This document shows, in pieces, positions 8,183-17,787 of a stretch of 63,297 nucleotides of DNA; position 1 is the stretch's first letter; each line of letters opens with the position of its first letter. The notes beneath the pieces are model-generated. The model saw only the letters and a list, made by a program, of their open reading frames with translations. It ran no database searches and was not told where the DNA came from. The position numbers and the translations under genes were made by a program. This stretch comes from Alistipes sp. ZOR0009 (GTDB taxonomy: Bacteria > Bacteroidota > Bacteroidia > Bacteroidales > ZOR0009): contig NZ_JTLD01000024.1 in NCBI RefSeq assembly GCF_000798815.1, forward strand, positions 1 through 63,297, read 5' to 3'.

Positions 8183-9394
8183 TTACTTCTTAGATAGAAT
8201 ATGCATGGTGTCGGTTGCAATAACCAGCTCCTCGTTAGTTGTACAAACCATCATCTTAACCTTCGATGCTGGCTTGGTAAGTACCTTATCCTTACCGCGT
8301 ACACCCTTGTTGCCTTCAAAGTCAAAGTCAACACCTAAGAATGCCAGCTTTTCGCCCATAAACTCGCGAAGGTTTGGATCATTCTCGCCAACACCACCGG
8401 TAAATACAATAAGATCAACCCCACCCATTGCGGCAGCATACGATCCTATGAATTTAAGGATGCGGTAGAAGTACATATTCAAAGCCAGCTGTGCGCGGTC
8501 GTTACCCTCTTCTGCTGCCGACTCTACGTCACGCATATCAGATGAAAGTTCGGTAACACCCTTAACACCGCTCTCCTTGTTAATCAAGTCGCTAACGCCC
8601 TTGATGTCCAAGTTTTCCTTATCGGCCAAGAAAAGAAGTACCCCTGGATCAACGCTACCGCTACGGGTACCCATCATCAATCCATCAACAGGGGTAAAGC
8701 CCATTGAGGTATCGATAGATTGTCCCTTATCAATAGCAGTGATAGATGCACCATTACCAAGGTGGCAGGTTACAATCTTACTCTCTTCGAACTTTAAGCC
8801 TGTAATTTGGCATGCCTTTTCGGCAACAAACTTATGGCTAGTTCCATGGAATCCGTAGCGACGGATACCATACTTTTGGTAAAACTTATATGGTATTGCG
8901 TATAGGAACGCCTTTGCAGGCATTGTTTGGTGGAAAGAGGTGTCAAACACGGCTGTTTGAGGTACGTTTGGAAGAATTGCTTCCATAGCCTCAATACCCT
9001 TCATGTGTGCAGGATTGTGAAGTGGTGCCAGCTCAAAAAGTTTGGTGATACCAGCCTTTACATCTGCATCAATAAGCACGCTTTCCTTAAAGTGCTCGCC
9101 ACCATGGGCAACACGGTGTCCTACTGCATCAATTTCGTTTACGCTGCTAATCACACCATGCTCCTTATCTGTAAGGGCATTAATGATTAGGTTAATACCT
9201 ACGGTATGATCAGGAATTGGTTGGGTAACCTTATACTTATCCTTACCTGTTGGCTTGTGGGTTAGAATTCCGTCTGGAAGACCAATACGCTCCACCAAAC
9301 CTTGTGCAAGAACATCGTTCTCTGTTTCACTTTTCATTACAAGCAGCTGGTACTTAACAGACGAGCTACCGCAGTTCAGAACTAATATATTCAT
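8183..9394 (-). CDS. ackA: Acetate kinase
   Basis: 403 residues from the ATG at 9394; a seven-codon upstream extension uses TTG and is unlikely. It transfers phosphate from acetyl phosphate to ADP, yielding acetate and ATP. Motifs: NCGSSSVKYQ at residues 7-16, VGHRVAHGG (about 86-94), GFHGTSHKFV (about 180), CHLGNGAS (about 208) and FTGGVGEND (about 325), covering the usual catalytic and nucleotide-binding residues. It follows pta by 30 bp and the pair ends in a strong terminator. Confidence 0.97.
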   Translation of the reverse strand: MNILVLNCGSSSVKYQLLVMKSETENDVLAQGLVERIGLPDGILTHKPTGKDKYKVTQPIPDHTVGINLIINALTDKEHGVISSVNEIDAVGHRVAHGGEHFKESVLIDADVKAGITKLFELAPLHNPAHMKGIEAMEAILPNVPQTAVFDTSFHQTMPAKAFLYAIPYKFYQKYGIRRYGFHGTSHKFVAEKACQITGLKFEESKIVTCHLGNGASITAIDKGQSIDTSMGFTPVDGLMMGTRSGSVDPGVLLFLADKENLDIKGVSDLINKESGVKGVTELSSDMRDVESAAEEGNDRAQLALNMYFYRILKFIGSYAAAMGGVDLIVFTGGVGENDPNLREFMGEKLAFLGVDFDFEGNKGVRGKDKVLTKPASKVKMMVCTTNEELVIATDTMHILSKK

Positions 9395-9424
9395 TATATG
9401 TGTAGTTTTAGTCAACTCAAAACT

Positions 9425-10426
9425 CTATTTTCCGGCCGCTTGATTAGCAGTTATTGCCACTAGGTTAACGATATCTTCAACAGAGCAACCTCTAGAAAGA
9501 TCGTTTATCGGAGCCGCCATACCTTGTAGTACTGGACCAATAGCCTCAGCATGAGCTAGTCGTTGCACTAACTTATAGGTAATGTTACCCGTTTCAAGCG
9601 TTGGGAATACAAGAACGTTTGCCTGTCCGGCAATTTCGCTACCCGGAGCCTTACTTCGACCAATGGCTGGAACAATAGCTGCATCCGACTGAAGTTCCCC
9701 ATCAATTTGCATATCAGGAGCCATCTCCTTGGCCAAACGTGTAGCCTCTACCACCTTGTCAACCATTTCGTGCTTTGCGCTACCCTTAGAGGAGAAGCTT
9801 AGCATGGCTATTTTAGGTTCAAAGCCAGCAATCGCACGTGTTGTCTTTCCTGTAGCCACGGCTATTTCTGCAAGTTCCTGTGCTGTTGGATTGGGATGTA
9901 CTGCACAATCTGCAAATACCATCAAACCATCATTTCCATACTCCTTATCCTTCAAAATCATAATAAAAGCGCCAGAAACAACGCTAATACCAGGAAGCGT
10001 TTTTACATATTGGAATGCAGGACGAAGCACATCTCCAGTAGTGTTTGCTGCACCAGCAACCTCTCCGTCTACATCACCACATTTAATCATAAGAGTGGCC
10101 AAGTAAAGCGGATCTACGATTAACTTTTCTGCAGCCTCTGGCGTTAACCCTTTGCTCTGACGAAGCTCGAGCATCTTGTTAACGTAAATATCCTTTTTGG
10201 GGTTGTTATTTGGATCTACCACCTCAGCCTTCGAGATATTTGTCAGGCCATTTTCGGTAGCAAGTCTAGAAATCTCCTCAGGATTGCCAATTAATACTAG
10301 GTTCGCAATTCCTTCCTGAAGAATAATATCAGCCGCTTTTAGTGTTCTGATTTCAGTCCCTTCAGGCAGCACGATCTTTTTCCCGTGCTTTTTGGCATTT
10401 TCCTTAATATTACGGAGTAAATCCAT
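9425..10426 (-). CDS. pta: Phosphate acetyltransferase
   Basis: 333 residues, the short single-domain form without the N-terminal DRTGG/P-loop part of the E. coli enzyme. It converts acetyl-CoA and phosphate to acetyl phosphate. Conserved segments: KIVLPEGTEIRTLKAA near the start, DGEVAGAANTTGDVLRPA (about 139-156), FADCAVHPNPT, and the C-terminal substrate region with DGELQSDAAI and GNITYKLVQRL. First gene of pta-ackA. A -7-type promoter box lies about 40 bp upstream, and the divergent neighbour is the FAD/Fe-S dehydrogenase. Confidence 0.97.
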   Translation of the reverse strand: MDLLRNIKENAKKHGKKIVLPEGTEIRTLKAADIILQEGIANLVLIGNPEEISRLATENGLTNISKAEVVDPNNNPKKDIYVNKMLELRQSKGLTPEAAEKLIVDPLYLATLMIKCGDVDGEVAGAANTTGDVLRPAFQYVKTLPGISVVSGAFIMILKDKEYGNDGLMVFADCAVHPNPTAQELAEIAVATGKTTRAIAGFEPKIAMLSFSSKGSAKHEMVDKVVEATRLAKEMAPDMQIDGELQSDAAIVPAIGRSKAPGSEIAGQANVLVFPTLETGNITYKLVQRLAHAEAIGPVLQGMAAPINDLSRGCSVEDIVNLVAITANQAAGK

Positions 10427-10464
10427 TGTATTTCTGATAATTAAACTGGTTAAAAATTGTGCTT

Positions 10465-10472
10465 CAAAGGTA
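10465..10472 (-). promoter_or_regulatory. Bacteroidetes -7 promoter box for pta-ackA
   Basis: Plus-strand CAAAGGTA is TACCTTTG on the minus strand, matching TAnnTTTG. It lies 39-46 bp upstream of the pta ATG. No convincing -33 TTTG was found at the expected spacing. Confidence 0.5.
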
Positions 10473-10670
10473 GGTGAAATTTTCCCGACCCTCTAATATT
10501 TAACATTATTTCTCACACCTATAAATATATAATTCCCAGCAATATACAACCATCATCAAAAAAATCATATTTGTTATTTTATTAACAATAAATATGTTAC
10601 AAAAAGGCTTCTACCCCTAGCTCCCCCTCCCTCTATTTTTTAATATCTTTAGCGCACAAAATAGCGATCA

Positions 10671-13592
10671 ATGAACTCCTTAAATTACCCATCCCTACTG
10701 GCCGAGTTGGCCAGCTCCATTAAAGGCGATCTCCGTTACGACTACACTCATTTAACCATATACTCCACTGATGCTTCGGCTTATAGCGAACGACCTATTG
10801 CCGTTGCTTTTCCAAAAGATAACGATGACCTTCGAGCGATAATCGATTTTTCAAATAAGCATAAGGTTCCCATCATACCACGAGCAGCAGGGACTTCGCT
10901 TGCAGGACAAGTTGTAGGACAAGGAATTGTGGTTGATATTTCGAAGAATTTTACTTCAATTCTGGAAATCAACGAAAAGGAGCATTGGGTGCGAGTACAG
11001 CCAGCAGTCATTTTGGATGAGCTAAACCTTGCAACCAAAAAGTATGGACTATTCTTTGGTCCAGAAACATCTACCGCCAACCGGTGTATGATTGGAGGAA
11101 TGATTGGAAACAACTCGTGCGGTTCGCATTCGGTGGTATACGGAAGCACTCGCGACCACCTATTGGAGGTAAAAATGCTTCTATCGGATGGAAAAGAAAT
11201 TCTATTTAAGCCAATTACAAAATCAGAGTTCAAGGAAAAGTTAGATGCAGATGGTGTTGAAGGTTGCATTTATCGCAAAATCAATACGCTCCTATCCCAA
11301 CCCGAAAATGTAGAGGAAATAAAAGCACAATTCCCGGAACCAGCGCTCAAAAGACGAAATACAGGATATGCGCTAGATCTTCTTATTGACAACAGCATTT
11401 TTGGAACATCAGAAGAAAAAATAAACCTATGCTCACTAATTGCAGGATCGGAAGGTACCTTAGGGTTGATAACAGAGGCCAAGCTAAACTTGGTTCCACT
11501 CCCACCTAAAGAGAAAGCCTTAATTTGCATCCATTTAAGTACGTTAGAGGAAGCGTTTAAGGCAAACTTAGTTGCCTTAAAAAGCAAGCCTACTGCAGTT
11601 GAGCTGATGGATAAGAACATTCTCGACCTCACAAAAGGTAACATAGAGCAAAGTCGTAACCGTTTTTTTGTAGAGGGAGAGCCTGCTGCCATTCTTATAA
11701 TTGAGCTAGCAGAAGATACGAAAGAGGCAATTACCTCCAAGTATGACGCAATTGTATCTGAAATGAAGGCCAACGGCTTTGGATACCACTACCCCATCGT
11801 TTGGGGATCTGACACATCCAAGGTGTGGAGCTTAAGGAAAGCTGGACTGGGAGTTCTTTCAAATATGAAAGGCGATGCAAAGCCAGTTTCGGTTATTGAA
11901 GACACCGCAGTAATTCCAGAAAGGCTTCCTGCATACATGAATGATTTTCAGGAAATACTAAAAAAATACGGGCTAGACTGTGTATACCATGCCCATATTG
12001 GGAGCGGAGAACTTCACCTTCGTCCTATTCTCAACTTAAAAAACCCCAATGATGTAATTCTTTTTAAAGAAATAGCTACCGATGTGGCTATTCTGGTAAA
12101 AAAACATCGCGGTTCGCTAAGCGGAGAGCATGGTGATGGTAGGCTTAGAGGCGAATTTATTCCATTAATGGTTGGGGAACGCTGCTACCAAATGATGAGA
12201 GAAGTCAAGCAGGCTTTTGATCCTCACAACATCTTCAATCCAAATAAGATTGTTGATACACCAGCAATGAACACCTTCCTTCGATATCAGCAAAATTCAG
12301 CGAACAAAGAATATAGCACCATTTTTGACTACTCGGAGTCTGAAGGCTTTTTAAGGGCAATCGAGCGATGCAACGGCTCTGGAGATTGCAGAAAGACAAT
12401 CCTTGCAGGAGGTACAATGTGCCCCAGCTATATGGCCACCAAAGATGAAAATAAGACCACCAGAGCGAGGGCCAATATGCTGCGAGACGTGCTAACAAAT
12501 AGCGCCAAACCATTTGAAAGCCAAGAGTTATATGATATACTAAGCCTCTGCCTATCATGCAAAGGATGTAAGTCAGAATGTCCGTCGAATGTTGACATGG
12601 CCAAATTAAAAGCTGAGTTTTTGCAGCATTACTACGATGCTAAAGGCATTCCTCTTAGAGCTAGGCTTATTGCATACATCACCTACATCTATAAGGTTGG
12701 TAGTGTAGCACCACGAATTACGAACTTCTTTATGGGAACTAAAGTAATTGCCAATCCAATTCAAAAATTACTTGGCTTTAGTGAAAAAAGAAACCTTCCC
12801 TTACTCCATAAGCACACGCTAAAAAGTTGGCATAAAAAAGCCAATAAGTCCCTTTCTCAAACAAAAAAAGTAGCCTTCTTCAACGACGAATTCACCAACT
12901 ATAATGATGTAGAGGTTGGAATGAAAGCTATTTTGCTTCTTCAAAAGTTAGGCTATCAGGTTATCTTCCCAGAGCATTTAGAAAGTGGAAGAACCTACAT
13001 ATCCAAAGGCTTTGTTCGTACAGCCAAAAGAATAGCCAACAAGAATATCGAAATGCTGTTCCCCATAATAAAAGATAATATCCCTCTAATAGGAATAGAA
13101 CCTTCTGCTATTCTATCTTTTAGGGATGAATATCCAGATCTAGCAACCTCAGAGAACAAGGAAAAAGCAGCACATCTATCCAAAAATTCATTTTTAATTG
13201 ATGAATTTTTGATGAAGGAGATGCAAAAAGGAGCAATAACCCAAAGCCAGTTTACGAAAGAACCTCTGAATATTCATTTTCACGGACACTGCCAACAAAA
13301 GTCTATTGCTACAACGGCAGCAACCCAGTACATTTTAGATTTTCCGGAAAACTATAGCGTCCAAGAAATTAAATCGGGATGCTGCGGAATGGCAGGATCA
13401 TTTGGATACGAGAAAGAGCATTACGATCTTTCCATGGCCATCGGAGAGCTGGTTTTATTTCCAGCTGTAAGAAATACTTCTGATACTACAGTAATTGCAG
13501 CTCCAGGAACAAGCTGTAGGCACCATATAATGGATGGAACAGGAAAAAAAGCAGTACATCCAATTGAAGTTCTATACCATGCTCTAATTTAA
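10671..13592 (+). CDS. FAD-linked and Fe-S 2-hydroxyacid (D-lactate-type) dehydrogenase
   Basis: 973 residues fusing a GlcD-like flavin part to a GlpC-like Fe-S part, as in YdiJ-type D-2-hydroxyacid or D-lactate dehydrogenases. Residues 30-270 form the FAD-binding PCMH domain (PRAAGTSLAGQVVGQG, GMIGNNSCGSHSV, GSEGTLGLITEA). Residues 270-530 form the FAD-oxidase C-terminal domain with HAHIGSGELHLRP and SGEHGDGRLRGEF. Cysteine clusters for 4Fe-4S centres follow at about 565-585 and 620-635 (CLSCKGCKSECPS). A CCG-type domain near 890-910 has GCCGMAGSFGYEKEHY. It probably oxidises a D-2-hydroxyacid and passes electrons to a membrane or soluble carrier; the substrate is not determinable. Divergent from pta-ackA; single gene. 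Confidence 0.9.
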   Translation: MNSLNYPSLLAELASSIKGDLRYDYTHLTIYSTDASAYSERPIAVAFPKDNDDLRAIIDFSNKHKVPIIPRAAGTSLAGQVVGQGIVVDISKNFTSILEINEKEHWVRVQPAVILDELNLATKKYGLFFGPETSTANRCMIGGMIGNNSCGSHSVVYGSTRDHLLEVKMLLSDGKEILFKPITKSEFKEKLDADGVEGCIYRKINTLLSQPENVEEIKAQFPEPALKRRNTGYALDLLIDNSIFGTSEEKINLCSLIAGSEGTLGLITEAKLNLVPLPPKEKALICIHLSTLEEAFKANLVALKSKPTAVELMDKNILDLTKGNIEQSRNRFFVEGEPAAILIIELAEDTKEAITSKYDAIVSEMKANGFGYHYPIVWGSDTSKVWSLRKAGLGVLSNMKGDAKPVSVIEDTAVIPERLPAYMNDFQEILKKYGLDCVYHAHIGSGELHLRPILNLKNPNDVILFKEIATDVAILVKKHRGSLSGEHGDGRLRGEFIPLMVGERCYQMMREVKQAFDPHNIFNPNKIVDTPAMNTFLRYQQNSANKEYSTIFDYSESEGFLRAIERCNGSGDCRKTILAGGTMCPSYMATKDENKTTRARANMLRDVLTNSAKPFESQELYDILSLCLSCKGCKSECPSNVDMAKLKAEFLQHYYDAKGIPLRARLIAYITYIYKVGSVAPRITNFFMGTKVIANPIQKLLGFSEKRNLPLLHKHTLKSWHKKANKSLSQTKKVAFFNDEFTNYNDVEVGMKAILLLQKLGYQVIFPEHLESGRTYISKGFVRTAKRIANKNIEMLFPIIKDNIPLIGIEPSAILSFRDEYPDLATSENKEKAAHLSKNSFLIDEFLMKEMQKGAITQSQFTKEPLNIHFHGHCQQKSIATTAATQYILDFPENYSVQEIKSGCCGMAGSFGYEKEHYDLSMAIGELVLFPAVRNTSDTTVIAAPGTSCRHHIMDGTGKKAVHPIEVLYHALI

Positions 13593-13700
13593 TAAAACGA
13601 TTTTTACCGTGGGCACTTCATCATACTAGGGGCGTTACAGGAGGTAAACTTTTTACCTCAAAAAACGCTATATTGCAAAAAATTTGGAAAAGCAATTGCT

Positions 13701-14168
13701 ATGAGTAAAGTTACGATCAAAAGTTTTGAGGAATTAGAAAAGTTAGTAGGCCAAGAACTTGGCATTTCGAACTGGCATCAAATCTCTCAAGCACAAATTA
13801 ACCAATTTGCTGATGCAACAATCGACCATCAATGGATTCACACTGATCCAGAAAAGGCTCAAAAAGAATCTCCATTTGGGAATACGATTGCTCACGGTTA
13901 CCTAACCCTATCACTACTTCCCTTTCTTTGGGATCAGATAGTGGAGGTTTCCAATCTTAAGCTGCAAGTAAACTATGGCATTGAAAAGTTAAAGTTCAAC
14001 CAGCCAGTACTTGTTGATAGTAAAGTTCGTTTGGTAGCAAAGGTTGTTAGCGCAGTAAATTTAAGAGGCGTAACCAAGGCAACAATTGGTGTAAAGCTAG
14101 AAATTGACGGAAATAAGAAGAGTGCCTACGACGGTGAAATTGTATTCCTATACCACTTTAACGGCTAA
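13701..14168 (+). CDS. MaoC-family (R)-specific enoyl-CoA hydratase-like protein
   Basis: 155 residues, single hot-dog fold. The catalytic motif is clear: FADATIDHQWIHTDPEKA (about residues 35-52) supplies the Asp/His pair of (R)-hydratases, and FGNTIAHGYLTLSLLP follows. The family hydrates short trans-2-enoyl-CoAs or dehydrates 3-hydroxyacyl-CoAs. Here it may act in acyl-CoA or acid metabolism next to the acid-kinase genes, but no linked beta-oxidation gene is in the window. Own terminator; about 110 bp after the dehydrogenase, perhaps its own promoter. Confidence 0.9.
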   Translation: MSKVTIKSFEELEKLVGQELGISNWHQISQAQINQFADATIDHQWIHTDPEKAQKESPFGNTIAHGYLTLSLLPFLWDQIVEVSNLKLQVNYGIEKLKFNQPVLVDSKVRLVAKVVSAVNLRGVTKATIGVKLEIDGNKKSAYDGEIVFLYHFNG

Positions 14169-14187
14169 TTCATCTCAACATAAAATA

Positions 14188-14222
14188 GAAAGCCATTCCA
14201 AATCTGGGATGGCTTTTATTTT
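14188..14222 (+). terminator. Terminator after the MaoC gene
   Basis: Stem AAGCCATtCC/GGgATGGCTT followed by TTATTTT. Confidence 0.85.
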
Positions 14223-14318
14223 ACACACCTACAAATAAGAACATTACACCAATAAATTATAAAACAACAGCAAAAATAACAATGTATGCTTTAAGTAATA
14301 CAAACATACATCAATAAT

Positions 14319-14330
14319 GCAAACGTTTGC
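14319..14330. promoter_or_regulatory. Perfect LacI-family-like palindrome
   Basis: GCAAACGTTTGC is a perfect 12-bp palindrome of the kind bound by LacI/PurR-family regulators. It lies between two convergent genes, so an ordinary operator role here is doubtful; related half-sites occur upstream of the alpha-amylase and phosphohexomutase genes. Confidence 0.35.
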
Positions 14331-14366
14331 GCTAAATATACAGTCTTGATTATGTAAGCTACGGTT

Positions 14367-15878
14367 TTATTGATGCTCATTTCTTAGCAGGTCATTTACC
14401 GTTTTTACAGGATTAAATGTTACAATTGGAACCTCCACAAATAGCGTAATCCAGTTGCTCATTGCTCCATTCCAAAGACCGGGCAACTCCATCGCCTTCA
14501 ACTCCCTTCCATCCTTACTTTTGACAGAAATAAATCCAGTCTTAGGATCCCTAAAGTTTCGCAAATCAAACTTACTTCCGTCATAACGTTTAACACCACA
14601 CACCAGATCTACAGGATTAAAATGGGTGGAACTATCAAATATAGCCTTTTGCTCAGGAGATTTTAAGTCAATTTGCGAACTTTCGACAACCTGCAGGGAA
14701 GAATGTCCTTCTGAATTGATGGCAATAAAAGGGCCACCACCAGGTTCCCCTGTATTCTTCACCATTCCACAAACCCGAATTGGGCGGTCGAGCATTTTTT
14801 TTACATAATCTATCTTTGCGGCATTTTCCATCGACTTATAGGTCGTACTATCCTCATTAATGAGGGACAGTAAGCTTATGATGTCTTCATCAATAATTTC
14901 ACCATCAGTCAAAGACTTCAAAACCTTAAAAAGTTTTGATTGAACATCTAACAAAATTCCAGCCAGCAATTTTTTGTAACGAATAGTCTCTCCTTTCAAG
15001 GAATCAGGAACAACATTGTCAATGTTTTTTATAAAAATAAGATCACCATCAATATCATTCAAGTTTTCGATTAGCGCCCCATGACCTGCAGGCCTAAAAA
15101 CAAGTTTCCCGTCGCGATCTCTAAAGGGGGTGTTGTCCAAATTCACTGCAATAGTATCTGTTTCTGGCTTTTGAATAGAATAGTCAACAACAAATTTCAC
15201 ATTACTTTCTGATAAAGCAGAAGTAGCTTTACCCACCTCATCCTTGAATAGATTTAAATGCTGAGGAGAAACCGTGAAATGAACAAATACTTTACCGTCC
15301 TTTGTTTGGGCATAAGCCATTCCCTCTGAGAGATGCTCCGCAGCAGCAGTTCTACCTCCATTGTCGTAAGAATGAAATTTTATCAATCCCTTGGGTAAAC
15401 TCCCATAGCTTAGACCAACCTCTTCTAAAACCAACGAAAGTATAGCTTGACAAGATTGAGAGTTTAACACATCTAGGTCAATACCATTGACATCCATCAG
15501 TTTTTTAAGTTCGGGATAGAATGCAAAGTTTTCGATACGATCGAAAAACTGTTTCACATCAGGGTATTCGCGGAAAACGAATGAACAATCCGTCCCTTTA
15601 TCAAAATGTCCAATCGCTTCATATAGCGATTTAAACATTCGGGTTGCTGCACCCGAAGCTGGAACAAACTTCACAATTTTTCCACTATAAGCCTCGTATT
15701 TAGAAATATAATAAGCATGCAGATATTCTTCTACCTTTATTATTCCATTTCCAATTATTGCTGGGGCTTGAAGAAACAGAAAGGGAAAACCTTCGTTAAA
15801 CATCTTTAGCTGATCCTCAATCACACCAAGGTCTAGTCCTAATGCTACAATATCGCTTCTATCCCGTTCTAAAACCAT
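14367..15878 (-). CDS. DUF4301 family protein
   Basis: 503 residues, close to the usual family length. Recognised as DUF4301, a Bacteroidetes-centred family of unknown function. Landmarks are PASGAATRMFKSLYEA (about residues 73-88), which resembles a sugar-nucleotide-transferase-like G-rich loop, then KGLIKFHSY, RPAGHGALIENLND (about 265-278) and a C-terminal GGGPFIAINSEG...WNGAMSNW region. No signal peptide or membrane helix. The GHGALI..L and loop features recall UTP-sugar pyrophosphorylases, but that is inference. It follows the FlK-like thioesterase by 4 bp, so the two are co-transcribed. Confidence 0.85.
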   Translation of the reverse strand: MVLERDRSDIVALGLDLGVIEDQLKMFNEGFPFLFLQAPAIIGNGIIKVEEYLHAYYISKYEAYSGKIVKFVPASGAATRMFKSLYEAIGHFDKGTDCSFVFREYPDVKQFFDRIENFAFYPELKKLMDVNGIDLDVLNSQSCQAILSLVLEEVGLSYGSLPKGLIKFHSYDNGGRTAAAEHLSEGMAYAQTKDGKVFVHFTVSPQHLNLFKDEVGKATSALSESNVKFVVDYSIQKPETDTIAVNLDNTPFRDRDGKLVFRPAGHGALIENLNDIDGDLIFIKNIDNVVPDSLKGETIRYKKLLAGILLDVQSKLFKVLKSLTDGEIIDEDIISLLSLINEDSTTYKSMENAAKIDYVKKMLDRPIRVCGMVKNTGEPGGGPFIAINSEGHSSLQVVESSQIDLKSPEQKAIFDSSTHFNPVDLVCGVKRYDGSKFDLRNFRDPKTGFISVKSKDGRELKAMELPGLWNGAMSNWITLFVEVPIVTFNPVKTVNDLLRNEHQ

Positions 15879-15882
15879 AATG

Positions 15883-16272
15883 CTACTTTTTTGTCAACTT
15901 AGACATAAACTTTTCGGTATCAATAATAAATCTCGAGTGGGTTCCTTTTCCAATAATCCCCTCTTCATCCTCTGCTACAATGTCAAATGTCAGTTTTTTA
16001 CCATCAACCGCAGTAAGCGTTGCTGTAGCCTTAACTAACATTCCAATTGGAGTTGCTTTAATGTGCGTAGAAGAAATTTCTGTACCGACAGTATTAAAAC
16101 CTTCTGGCAAATAAGAACCAACAGCATTTAATGCCGCGTTTTCCATAAGGGCAATCATCGCTGGCGTAGCAAATACTTCAACTAAACCAGAACCATAATG
16201 TGCTGCAGAATCGGTAAATTCTACTCTTTTCTCTGATGTAAACACTAAACCGACTGGTAGGCTAAACTCCAT
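15883..16272 (-). CDS. FlK-like hot-dog thioesterase
   Basis: 129 residues, single hot-dog domain resembling fluoroacetyl-CoA thioesterase FlK. The segment FATPAMIALMENAA (about 34-47) carries the Thr and Glu typical of the family's active site, then GTEISSTHIKATPIG with the conserved His (about residue 70). In most bacteria, members hydrolyse unknown small acyl-CoAs; fluoroacetate resistance is not implied. First gene of a two-gene unit with DUF4301. A TAAATTTG box (minus strand, 16298-16305) lies 26 bp upstream. Confidence 0.85.
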   Translation of the reverse strand: MEFSLPVGLVFTSEKRVEFTDSAAHYGSGLVEVFATPAMIALMENAALNAVGSYLPEGFNTVGTEISSTHIKATPIGMLVKATATLTAVDGKKLTFDIVAEDEEGIIGKGTHSRFIIDTEKFMSKLTKK

Positions 16273-16297
16273 ATTTTCAACTATTAAAGATTCAGAA

Positions 16298-16305
16298 CAA
16301 ATTTA
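16298..16305 (-). promoter_or_regulatory. -7 promoter box for the thioesterase-DUF4301 unit
   Basis: Minus strand TAAATTTG matches TAnnTTTG. It is immediately followed upstream by the terminator of the flavodiiron gene, so the two units are tightly packed. No clear -33 box. Confidence 0.4.
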
Positions 16306-16307
16306 AA

Positions 16308-16332
16308 CAAAAAGGAGGCTTTCGCCTCCTTC
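16308..16332 (-). terminator. Terminator after the flavodiiron gene
   Basis: Stem AAGGAGGC/GCCTCCTT with a TTTC loop and a T-run on the minus-strand side. Confidence 0.85.
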
Positions 16333-16351
16333 TATTATATCAAAAAATCAT

Positions 16352-17539
16352 TTATTTCAGTTTTTCGGCCATTGCCAATGCCAACTCATCGCATTGCGCA
16401 TACTTATCTGCCGTTGGAATTCCATAAATATCAACAGGCTCTGCAACAAGATTCCAGCCAATACTTTCGTGGAATTTTTTGAGATTTTTCACACCTCCTC
16501 CGTTCCAACTAAATGAACCAAATAAACCTAACTCTCTTCCTTTTACACCCATATGTTCAAGTTCTCGAGTCAAATTTTCCATCAATGGAAACATTTCGCT
16601 ATTGTATGCACAGCTTCCCAGAATTACTCCCTTATACCTCCAAATTTCGTTTATTAACGTAGATATATGGGTTTTAGAAACATCATGAATTCTTATTTTT
16701 TTGATGCCCTGCTCCGCAATTTTTCGAGCAATATGATCCGCAATTTGCTCCGTGTTACCATACATTGAGGCATATATAATCACAACCCCATTTTCGGCCT
16801 CCATTTTACTCCATCTATCATACAAACCAAGAACAACTTCTGGATTTGATCGCCAAACGGGACCATGCACCGGACAAACAGCCTTAACAGGCACTCCATC
16901 CAACTTTTTGAAAGCCTTCTGTACCATATTCGCATACTTCCCAACAATATTCGAAAAGTAACGACGCATTTCTTCCTCGTAGTAGGCAAACTCAATCTCA
17001 TCATCAAATACTCCGCCATCAAGAGTCCCGAAACTGCCAAAGGCATCTCCCGAGAATAAAACTTGCTCAGTCACATCATAGGTCATCATCGTCTCCGGCC
17101 AATGCACCCAAGGCGTCATAACAAATTTCAAATGATGATATCCAAGAGATAGCTCCTCTCCGTCCTCGACTTGCTTAAGATTCTCCGTAACGCCCCAGTA
17201 TGCCTCTACAACCTTAAAAGTCTTCGAATTACCAACTATTTTAACATTCGGATAACGCTGGATGATCGCCTTGATTTCACCAGAATGATCCAACTCCATG
17301 TGATTAATGATAAGATAATCTAGCGTACGTCCCTCCAGCAGCTCTTCTACTTTATCTACAAATTCGGTTGATACACCTGATTCTATAGTATCAACTAGCG
17401 CCGTTTTTTCATCTTTAATCAGATAGCAGCTATAGGCAACACCATTAGGAAGTGGCCACATATTCTCAAAAAGATGCTTTTTACGATCGTTGGCACCAAG
17501 CCAATATATTTTACCTGTAACTTTTTGTGGTTTCAGCAT
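16352..17539 (-). CDS. Flavodiiron protein (FprA-type flavoprotein)
   Basis: 395 residues. Residues 1-245 form a metallo-beta-lactamase-like diiron domain with ligands in HMELDHSGE (about 80-88), a WVHWPETM histidine (about 147), SGDAFGSFG (about 165) and PVHGPVWR (about 227). Residues 252-395 form a flavodoxin domain with the FMN phosphate loop SMYGNTEQIADHI. It reduces O2 to water (or NO to N2O), protecting anaerobes from oxygen, with electrons from rubredoxin or a flavoprotein. No rubredoxin domain is fused and no rubredoxin gene is adjacent. Monocistronic, with a terminator. The start ATG at 17539 follows a -7-like box. Confidence 0.95.
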   Translation of the reverse strand: MLKPQKVTGKIYWLGANDRKKHLFENMWPLPNGVAYSCYLIKDEKTALVDTIESGVSTEFVDKVEELLEGRTLDYLIINHMELDHSGEIKAIIQRYPNVKIVGNSKTFKVVEAYWGVTENLKQVEDGEELSLGYHHLKFVMTPWVHWPETMMTYDVTEQVLFSGDAFGSFGTLDGGVFDDEIEFAYYEEEMRRYFSNIVGKYANMVQKAFKKLDGVPVKAVCPVHGPVWRSNPEVVLGLYDRWSKMEAENGVVIIYASMYGNTEQIADHIARKIAEQGIKKIRIHDVSKTHISTLINEIWRYKGVILGSCAYNSEMFPLMENLTRELEHMGVKGRELGLFGSFSWNGGGVKNLKKFHESIGWNLVAEPVDIYGIPTADKYAQCDELALAMAEKLK

Positions 17540-17566
17540 TACAACTCGTTTTTCATGTTTTCACCG

Positions 17567-17574
17567 CAAATATA
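17567..17574 (-). promoter_or_regulatory. -7 promoter box for the flavodiiron gene
   Basis: Minus strand TATATTTG matches TAnnTTTG, 28 bp upstream of the start codon. The rest of the gap to 17887 (about 310 bp) is AT-rich and shows nothing else except the pfkA-proximal box. Confidence 0.5.
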
Positions 17575-17779
17575 CCTTATTTGGACTCATTCTAAGAATA
17601 TTTCGGCAACAAAATGGGCATATTCATCCCTGTCTTTTCAACTTTTTAAGAAGAAATAAGTCAAGTTATCTAATTTCTAACTTGCTAAAACCTATCTTCA
17701 AAATTAATTCCAAATAGTCATAATACTGTAAAAAATATAATCTGAAATAAAAAAGCCCCTTTACTATTCAGATATTTTT

Positions 17780-17787
17780 TATTTTTG
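17780..17787 (+). promoter_or_regulatory. -7-type box upstream of pfkA
   Basis: TATTTTTG matches TAnnTTTG and would give a 5' leader of about 90 nt before the pfkA ATG. No good -33 element was found. Confidence 0.35.

Noticed and set aside
13640-13662. GAGGTAAA/TTTACCTC hairpin between the dehydrogenase and MaoC genes
   Set aside because: Lacks a T-run on the plus strand and there is no minus-strand gene; could be chance.
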